From Planctomycetota bacterium (GTDB lineage Bacteria; Planctomycetota; Phycisphaerae; UBA1845; UTPLA1): a DNA stretch of 64,000 nucleotides. Positions within the stretch are counted from its first letter, which is position 1, and each line of letters opens with the position of its first letter. The translations under genes were made by a program, and so were the position numbers. Location: NCBI GenBank assembly GCA_003576905.1, contig QEVG01000005.1, forward strand, positions 142,424 through 206,423, given 5' to 3'. This document shows positions 59,075 to 64,000 of this stretch, one piece after another. Under the pieces are notes generated by a model. That model was not told the origin of the DNA. It searched no databases and saw only the letters and a program-made list of their open reading frames with translations.

Positions 59075-60049
59075 ATGGCCAGTCTGAACCGACATGTGAT
59101 TTATCTGGGGGTGGTTCTCGCTGCGGCCGCATTTTTCGGCATTTCGCCATCGGCGAACGCGCAATGCACCTATTACGAGGATCTCGACGGAGACGGGCTC
59201 GGGGATTCAGGTAGCACCTGTGATTCTCCGACATGCGATCAGCCAGGTGATTGCCCTGGCTTTGTGGACAATGACTTGGATTGTGATGACAACGACGACA
59301 CGGTCGGCCAACTGACGTTTTACGAAGATGTCGATGGCGACGGGCTTGGTGACCCCGGCAGCACGGAGCTGGGTTGTACGCCTTCGCCGGGATACGTGGC
59401 GGATGACACGGACCTTTGCCCCAATGATCCGGACAACGACATTGACGGCGACGGAATCTGCGGCGATCTCGATGTGTGCCCGAACGATGCGAATAACGAC
59501 ATCGACGGCGACGGCATCTGTGGAGATGTAGATGCCTGTCCGAATGATCCGGACAACGACGCCGACGGTGACGGTGTCTGTGGCGACGTAGATGCCTGCC
59601 CCGGCTTCGACGACAACGCCGATGCCGATGGCGACGGTACGGCCGACGGTTGCGATACCTGCCCGAACGACGCGGCGAACGACGCCGACGGTGACGGTGT
59701 CTGTGGCGACGTGGATGGTTGTCCGGCCGACGCCGCCAAGGACGCACCAGGGGCGTGTGGTTGTGGTGTAGCTGATACGGATACCGACGGCGACGGTACG
59801 CCCGATTGCAACGACGGATGTCCGGGCGACGCCAACAAGACTGCCGCCGGTGTGTGCGGCTGTGGAGTTGCGGACACCGACACCGATGGCGACGGCACTC
59901 CGGATTGCAACGATTCCGATGATGGTGGCGATGGCCCCGGTCCCCAGCCGACGCCGAATCCCTGTGGCGCTTGCGGCGCCGGCACGGCGACGATGATGCC
60001 GCTGATGGTTCTTGGCTATTTCGGCATCCGCAGGAATCGCCGCAGATAG
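59075..60049 (+). CDS. Exported TSP3-repeat protein with Cys-Gly anchor tail
   Basis: 324 residues. AGGAGG lies 7 bp before the ATG. Signal peptide (YLGVVLAAAAFFGISPSANA), then two EDLDGDGLGD-type calcium loops, then a run of TSP3 units (NDPDNDIDGDGICGDLDVCP, repeated; later DADGDGVCGDVDGCP and CGCGVADTDTDGDGTPDC). The C-terminus reads NPCGACGAGTATMMPLMVLG then YFGIRRNRRR: a Cys-Gly motif, a hydrophobic segment and a basic end, which looks like a sorting signal. The same kind of tail ends two other proteins in this window. A hairpin terminator follows. Function is probably structural; the calcium load may stiffen the chain. Confidence 0.85.
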   Translation: MASLNRHVIYLGVVLAAAAFFGISPSANAQCTYYEDLDGDGLGDSGSTCDSPTCDQPGDCPGFVDNDLDCDDNDDTVGQLTFYEDVDGDGLGDPGSTELGCTPSPGYVADDTDLCPNDPDNDIDGDGICGDLDVCPNDANNDIDGDGICGDVDACPNDPDNDADGDGVCGDVDACPGFDDNADADGDGTADGCDTCPNDAANDADGDGVCGDVDGCPADAAKDAPGACGCGVADTDTDGDGTPDCNDGCPGDANKTAAGVCGCGVADTDTDGDGTPDCNDSDDGGDGPGPQPTPNPCGACGAGTATMMPLMVLGYFGIRRNRRR

Positions 60050-60101
60050 TCCCCGGGTGGAACGATCAGTACGCCCGCAATATGATTGCCCGACAATTCA
60101 G

Positions 60102-60133
60102 CGCCCGATCGGCTTACCGCCGGTCGGGCGTTT
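60102..60133 (+). terminator. Rho-independent terminator after the TSP3 gene
   Basis: Arms CGCCCGATCGGC and GCCGGTCGGGCG (one G-T pair) around TTACC, followed by TTTCT. Confidence 0.8.
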
Positions 60134-60241
60134 CTATTCGTGCCGAAACACGCCTGGCGTCGAAATGCCGCGGCGGAGTGAATGGCCAACCTGTTCGAAC
60201 CGTATGTACGTCGTGCGGTTGAATGCGACAGGAATCTGGTG

Positions 60242-60967
60242 ATGAGAAATCCGCTCCGCATCGCACTGGTCGGTGACTTTGATCCGACCGTCGTGGCCCA
60301 CCAGGCGATCCCACGTGCCATTGCCCTGGCCTCCGCGGCTGACGGGATTCCGGCAGCCATTGAATGGATCGATACGCAGCGGCTCGGTTCAAATGGCGCG
60401 GAGCTGCTCGCCGGGCACGACGCCGTGTGGGTCGTTCCGAACAGCCCCTACCGTAATGGGGAAGGAGTGATCGCGGCGATTCGCCACGTGCGGAACACGC
60501 ATGTCCCCTTCCTGGGGACGTGCGGGGGGTTCCAGCACGCGGTGATCGAGCTGGCTCGGAATGCGGCGGGTATCGCGTCGGCAACCCATGCCGAGGAGCA
60601 CGCGGACGCTGCTGAGCTTGTTGTGTCGGCGCTGGCGTGCAGCCTCGTCGAGAAATCCGGCGAAGTGATGCTGGCCGAAGGGTCGCGCCTGCGGCAAATA
60701 TACGGAGCGGCGCGCACGATTGAAGGGTATCACTGCAATTACGGGCTGAATCCGAATTATCGCGAAAGGCTTGAGAGGGCCGGCGTGCGGTTCAGTGCCG
60801 TCGATGCGGCAGGGGACGTGCGGGCACTCGAATGGCCGGACCACCCGTTCTTCGTTGCGACGCTGTTTCAGCCGGAGCGCGCTGCCCTGCGCGGCGAGGC
60901 CCCGCAGGTGGTACGTGCGCTATTGAGAGCGGCGTGTCGGACTGGCCCCCAAGGATTCGAACCTTGA
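60242..60967 (+). CDS. CTP-synthase C-terminal (class I amidotransferase)-like protein without catalytic His
   Basis: 241 residues resembling the glutaminase half of CTP synthase: RIALVGDFDP at the start, PFLGTCGGFQHAVIELARN with the nucleophile-type Cys (about residue 98), then HCNYGLNPNYRERLERAGVR and HPFFVATLFQPERAAL. In active enzymes the last block reads '(Q/F)HPE'; here it is FQPE, so the catalytic His is replaced by Gln and glutamine hydrolysis is unlikely. It matches the known but uncharacterised 'CTP synthase C-terminal region-related' family. I chose the start MRNPLRIALV. The last 26 bp overlap tRNA-Gln on the other strand, giving the tail GPQGFEP. Confidence 0.75.
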   Translation: MRNPLRIALVGDFDPTVVAHQAIPRAIALASAADGIPAAIEWIDTQRLGSNGAELLAGHDAVWVVPNSPYRNGEGVIAAIRHVRNTHVPFLGTCGGFQHAVIELARNAAGIASATHAEEHADAAELVVSALACSLVEKSGEVMLAEGSRLRQIYGAARTIEGYHCNYGLNPNYRERLERAGVRFSAVDAAGDVRALEWPDHPFFVATLFQPERAALRGEAPQVVRALLRAACRTGPQGFEP

Positions 60968-61012
60968 CAAACAGATCCAGAGTCTGTCGTGCTACCGTTA
61001 CACTAGGGGCCA
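60942..61012 (-). tRNA. tRNA-Gln(CTG)
   Basis: On the minus strand: acceptor TGGCCCC/GGGGCCA, anticodon stem ACAGA/TCTGT with loop CTCTGGA, T arm CAAGG-TTCGAAT-CCTTG, discriminator G. Anticodon CTG reads CAG. CCA is not encoded. The amidotransferase-like gene converges into it and overlaps by 26 bp. Confidence 0.93.
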
Positions 61013-61128
61013 ATGGCTCTTCGGGAGTGTAGCCCGAGGCGGCAGGGTGTCAAGGAATCGCGCCGGGTGCCTGCCGCACGCATGCGTGATAACACGGGTC
61101 CGGCACCTGACGTTCAGCCCTCATGCCT

Positions 61129-61686
61129 TTAATCGCTTCTGCGAGGTCGCCGGCGCCATCGACCGCCGGCGACCAGCATCGCGAACGTCACGACGCTCAT
61201 CGGCGCAAAGCCGAGTCCGCACGCACTGCTGACAATCCCCACCGCGACGAGTTCAAACAGATCCGGCTCCTTGGGCGGTTCCACCAGGCCGATCGCCGTC
61301 GTGGCGTTCTCCTCTTCGAGACTGCCGGCGTTTCCGCCCGCAAGGGTGACGCGGCCAAGCAATGACGCCTGCGGGCATCCCACGGGCGTGGTCACGCGGT
61401 AGGTGAGCTGCGTCGTGCCTCGGAAGTCGAGCTGCGGCACAAAGACAAACTCCAGCGGACCAACCTGCTCCAGGATTCCTCCGAGCGGATACTGGAAGAC
61501 GCTGACCGTGCCCGTGCCGAGGTCGGTCACGTCGAGCTGAAAGGCGACCGGCTGGGCCGTCGTAACGAGGACGAGCTGATCGCTGAGCTTCGGACAATTG
61601 GTCTGCGCGATCGCGCCGCTGGGCGCGAGGAGTGTCAATACGCAGGCACACAAAGCGGCGACGGGTCTGAAACGGTTCCCCCTCAT
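61129..61686 (-). CDS. Exported Ig/cadherin-like protein with Cys-Gly anchor tail
   Basis: 185 residues. Signal peptide (ALCACVLTLLAPSGAIA). A single beta-sandwich-like domain (about 30-115) ends in VPQLDFRGTTQLTYRVT, the pattern of bacterial cadherin/Ig repeats ('Y.P...F.G....TY.V'). A polar linker (EEENATTA) leads to the tail SSACGLGFAPMSVVTFAMLV then AGGRWRRRPRRSD. The ACG(x)G, hydrophobic segment and Arg cluster match the tail of the TSP3 protein at 59075. It is probably membrane- or surface-anchored. No partner gene is adjacent, and the RDD gene is in the same direction but 186 bp away. Confidence 0.65.
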   Translation of the reverse strand: MRGNRFRPVAALCACVLTLLAPSGAIAQTNCPKLSDQLVLVTTAQPVAFQLDVTDLGTGTVSVFQYPLGGILEQVGPLEFVFVPQLDFRGTTQLTYRVTTPVGCPQASLLGRVTLAGGNAGSLEEENATTAIGLVEPPKEPDLFELVAVGIVSSACGLGFAPMSVVTFAMLVAGGRWRRRPRRSD

Positions 61687-61871
61687 TTGGCTTTCCCCCG
61701 GATCGTCTTCGCCGACCTCGCCCGCGCCGAGCGCGGGACGGCGGCGGTCCCTCCATCTCCACTATACGCCGACGGGAGGCCGGATTGATGCGCGAAACAG
61801 GGGAACTTCCGCGCGATCCAGCGGGCTTTGTTCCGGTTCGGCGTTATCGGAAGCAGTCGGCGCGGGGGCGG

Positions 61872-62495
61872 TCATGCCGGAGCGGCGGTCGACAGCGGCT
61901 CCGGGATCGGGGCCTCGGCCGGCTCGACGTCGGCATAGCTCAGGGGCCATGCGCCGAGAAGGCGGGTGCGCCAGGCGACCCTTGCGGGGCCGGCGGGCAC
62001 GGCGCGGGCGCGCACGACCCAGGTGCCGGACCAGACGTCGTGCGGAGCGCGGCGGCGGGGGTCTCGGGCGCAGGCCAGATAGGGCAGGCCGAGGAAGACC
62101 ACGGTGGGGAGGGCGATGAAGAAGCGGCGGGCGAGGGCCTGCCACGATGGGGCCGCGCCGGCGGCATCGACGACGCGGGTGCCGGTGAGGAGGTGGCCGA
62201 CGGTGCGTCCGCCGAGGCGCCGCACTCCGACGTGGTACAGGAAACAGCCCGCCATCCAACTGAGAAACAGCGGCCGCGCGACGGGCTGCATGTGCTCGTT
62301 TACACGCTGCTGCTTCTGGCGCGAGGGCGGCAGGGCGCGGACCTCGGCCGGAACGTATCGGAACGAGAGTGCCGTCCATGTAACACTCAGGACGAGTGCA
62401 AGCAGGAGGAAGTCGGCCAGGGCGGCCAGCCAGCGGCGCAGGGGCGACGCATAGTCGCAGTCGCGAAAGTAGACGGCCGCTGGGCTCTGGGTCAT
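61872..62495 (-). CDS. RDD-family membrane protein
   Basis: 207 residues with an RDD-type layout: an Arg in SPLRRWLAALADFLLLALVL (first span), a second span SWMAGCFLYHVGVRRLGGRT leading to GHLLTGTRVVDAAG (the characteristic 'G(R/K)xxxGLRVVD' loop), and a third span FIALPTVVFLGLPYLA followed by RAPHDVWSGTWVV (the 'HDxxxGTxVV' motif with the second Asp). RDD proteins are often ion transporters or membrane scaffolds. The C-terminal 35 residues are unrelated and Pro/Ala-rich. I chose the start MTQSPAAVY; the frame opens 87 codons earlier with no support. Confidence 0.82.
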   Translation of the reverse strand: MTQSPAAVYFRDCDYASPLRRWLAALADFLLLALVLSVTWTALSFRYVPAEVRALPPSRQKQQRVNEHMQPVARPLFLSWMAGCFLYHVGVRRLGGRTVGHLLTGTRVVDAAGAAPSWQALARRFFIALPTVVFLGLPYLACARDPRRRAPHDVWSGTWVVRARAVPAGPARVAWRTRLLGAWPLSYADVEPAEAPIPEPLSTAAPA

Positions 62496-62776
62496 GGGCC
62501 CGAGTATAGCCCCTGGCGCGGGACCGAGAAGCCGGTACGCCGGGCGGGCGGGCGGCTTACCGGCGGAACGACCCAACGCGTCCATGCCGGGCCGGGCAAT
62601 AATGCGAATGTCCGCAGCGACCGGGGACGATGCAGATTCCGGAAGCCGGGGCCCGGCGGGCGCGCCGGCGCGCGGACGCCTCGAACAGGTTGAATTAGCG
62701 CCGACGAGGTGTCTAGAATTACGATGACCATCGGGCGCCCCTGAGGGATGCGCCACATGCCCAGGAAGGGACTTTC

Positions 62777-63691
62777 GTGACCACCGGCTACCTGCGAGCC
62801 GTGATTTTCCTCGCGGCTCTCCTGATATTCCTTGTCGCGGATCCCGCCATGGCGTGGGGGCCGGCCACCCACGTCAAGCTGGCTTCCGAACTTCTGCTCA
62901 ATCTCGGGCTTATTCCGACGGCCATCGCGGCAATCATCGCCCGGCACCGGCGGTACTTTGTCTATGGCAACGTGGCCACGGACACGGTATTCGCCAAGAA
63001 GATGAGCCAGGTCAAGCAGGTCTGCCATCGGTGGTCGACGGGCTTTTCGCTGCTCGAACGGGCGGAGTCCGACGCGGGCCGGGCCTTTGCCTACGGATAT
63101 CTCTGCCACCTGGCCGCGGACACGGTGGCGCACAACAAGTTTCTACCGAGGCAGATGGCGGTGAGCCGTTCGACGATCTCGTTCGGGCACCTCTACTGGG
63201 AAATCCGGGCGGATGCCCGGGTGGACGGGCCGTACTGGAGCCAGCTTCGCCGGGCGCTGCACCTGAAGTATCCGGAACCGGAATGCCTTCTCGAAACGCA
63301 TCTGCAACGGACGCTCCTGTCCTACAAGACCAACCGGGTGCTGTTCAAACGCATGAACCTCCTGGCGTCGGAAAACGCCTGGCGGCGCAGCGTTGATTTC
63401 TGGGAGAAGCTGTCGCGCTTCAGCCTGGAGCGGTCGGTGGTGGAGAGCTACCACGCCGAGTCGCTGGGCCGGATCGTCGACGTGCTCCGCAGCGGCGCCC
63501 GGTCTCCGGTATTGCACGAGGATCCCAATGGGAACTTCGCGCTCGCCTACGCGAAGGCCCAGCGCCGACAGCTTCGGCAGATGAAGCGGGCGGGCATCCC
63601 GCATGCGCACGTCATTGAAGAGGCGACGTTCTGCCACGCGCCGGCGTGCGCGCCGCGGGCGCTTTCGGCGGCTGAGGGCGGGGGACTGTAG
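62777..63691 (+). CDS. Zinc-dependent phospholipase C-like protein
   Basis: 304 residues from a GTG start with GGAAGGG upstream. After a signal peptide (core VIFLAALLIFLVADPAMA), the mature chain starts WGPATHVKLASELL. In phospholipase C/alpha-toxin the mature N-terminal Trp and a nearby His bind zinc, and this position fits. Further candidate ligands are the Asp in YGNVATDTVF, HRW, CHLAADTVAHNKF and the His/Glu in GHLYWEIRADARVD. The rest is helical with a Cys-rich tail (FCHAPACAP). It is probably a secreted or periplasmic metal-dependent hydrolase; many relatives in environmental bacteria are untested. Confidence 0.8.
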   Translation: MTTGYLRAVIFLAALLIFLVADPAMAWGPATHVKLASELLLNLGLIPTAIAAIIARHRRYFVYGNVATDTVFAKKMSQVKQVCHRWSTGFSLLERAESDAGRAFAYGYLCHLAADTVAHNKFLPRQMAVSRSTISFGHLYWEIRADARVDGPYWSQLRRALHLKYPEPECLLETHLQRTLLSYKTNRVLFKRMNLLASENAWRRSVDFWEKLSRFSLERSVVESYHAESLGRIVDVLRSGARSPVLHEDPNGNFALAYAKAQRRQLRQMKRAGIPHAHVIEEATFCHAPACAPRALSAAEGGGL

Positions 63692-63847
63692 CGCTGCGTC
63701 GCGATTCCGTTTTTCGATCCAAGATGCCGCGCGCGATACGCAGGTCCGAACCGCGCGCGGCCGTTCAGTCGGGAGGCACGGGGGCAACCGCGTCGACGCC
63801 CGCGGGGCGCGAGGACCGGGCGGGGCGCCGCGGGGCGTTGCCTGTTG

Positions 63848-63954
63848 GGTCCGGATAAGCAAACCTGAACGGGGGCATGCACAAATTATTTTTATCCTGA
63901 GAAACGGCGTTCCTTGCGCAGGAAGGCTGAATGAAACCTGAACAACCTGAATGC
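63848..63954 (-). repeat. Dispersed intergenic repeat, copy 2 (inverted relative to copy 1)
   Basis: The reverse complement matches 7735-7840 over the full length. Conserved parts are the TTCAGG array at the outer end, the TTCCT-GCGCA-AGGAA hairpin, the A/T-rich centre (which varies most) and the CCCGTTCAGGTTTGCTTATC block. In this orientation it does not precede any gene in the window; it lies after the 3' end of the phospholipase C-like gene, antisense to it. Confidence 0.85.
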
Positions 63955-63964
63955 ATTCAGGTTT
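63945..63964. repeat. Perfect 20-bp palindrome at the edge of repeat copy 2
   Basis: AACCTGAATGCATTCAGGTT reads the same on both strands. It joins the first TTCAGG motif of the repeat to an inverted copy of itself. Copy 1 lacks the outer arm. Confidence 0.85.
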
Positions 63965-64000
63965 GGGGCGGGGCGGGGCGCGAACGGTGAGTTGCGGATT

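Larger units (their letters stand above)
63692..64000 (-). other. Last 309 bp: intergenic, with dispersed repeat copy 2
   Basis: No gene is seen up to the window end. It contains a GC-rich stretch (63750-63845) and then the inverted repeat copy (63848-63954) with a 20-bp palindrome at its outer edge. Confidence 0.6.

Overview
The window looks like a piece of a Planctomycetota chromosome, in the PVC superphylum; I cannot place the class with confidence. The DNA is GC-rich. It encodes many exported mosaic proteins with dockerin-like EF-hand repeats, thrombospondin type-3 (TSP3) repeats, DUF11 domains, a PEP-CTERM tail, H-X9-DG-type prepilin-like proteins, and the futalosine (Mqn) route to menaquinone. 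The manganese/iron transport locus has permeases fused to DtxR-like repressor domains, as in chlamydial YtgC-R, which also fits PVC ancestry. I see no rRNA, CRISPR array or insertion sequence.

Layout. 0-4.7 kb: end of a pilin-like gene, the mqnA-mqnC pair, a 53-residue membrane peptide, a DinB-like protein and a PdxB-like dehydrogenase. 5.3-13.8 kb: exported proteins (dockerin-like, PEP-CTERM, Pro/Ala-rich, a deiminase-fold enzyme with a small membrane partner, a TPR-like protein) and the first copy of a dispersed repeat of about 106 bp. 14.5-19.2 kb: tRNA-Arg(GCG), mqnE, a GT-C-like membrane protein, a small acidic lipoprotein and pilT. 19.2-24.6 kb: mntR, divergent from a binding protein-ATPase-permease-permease operon in which both permeases end in DtxR-like domains. 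25.0-30.5 kb: a histidine kinase, an NtrC-type regulator, a dockerin-like protein and a prepilin-like protein, tightly packed. 30.8-35.3 kb: small accessory genes, including a lipoprotein that joins a tyrosine-phosphatase motif to a haem-binding CXXCH motif, and an ArsR/SRPBCC pair.

35.5-38.5 kb holds a probable small integrated element: a truncated alcohol dehydrogenase remnant, an operator-like inverted-repeat cluster, a small HTH gene, a membrane protein and a tyrosine integrase whose 3' end runs into tRNA-Pro(CGG). 39-41 kb has a lone sdhB and a MORN-like protein. 41.3-45.6 kb has two large DUF11 proteins. 45.7-47.3 kb has three tandem Hsp20 genes behind a strong sigma-54-like promoter. 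47.5-60.0 kb is dominated by four secreted TSP3-rich proteins, one of 2258 residues. 60-64 kb has a CTP-synthase-like amidotransferase homologue lacking its catalytic histidine, tRNA-Gln(CTG), a membrane-anchored exported protein, an RDD protein, a zinc-dependent phospholipase C-like protein and the second, inverted copy of the dispersed repeat.

Three themes link the genes: menaquinone and succinate respiration (mqnA, mqnC, mqnE, sdhB); metal uptake with regulators built into the transporter; and a large secreted, calcium-binding surface proteome associated with pilin-like genes and an enhancer-binding regulator. All functions are inferred from sequence motifs read by eye. No database search was run.
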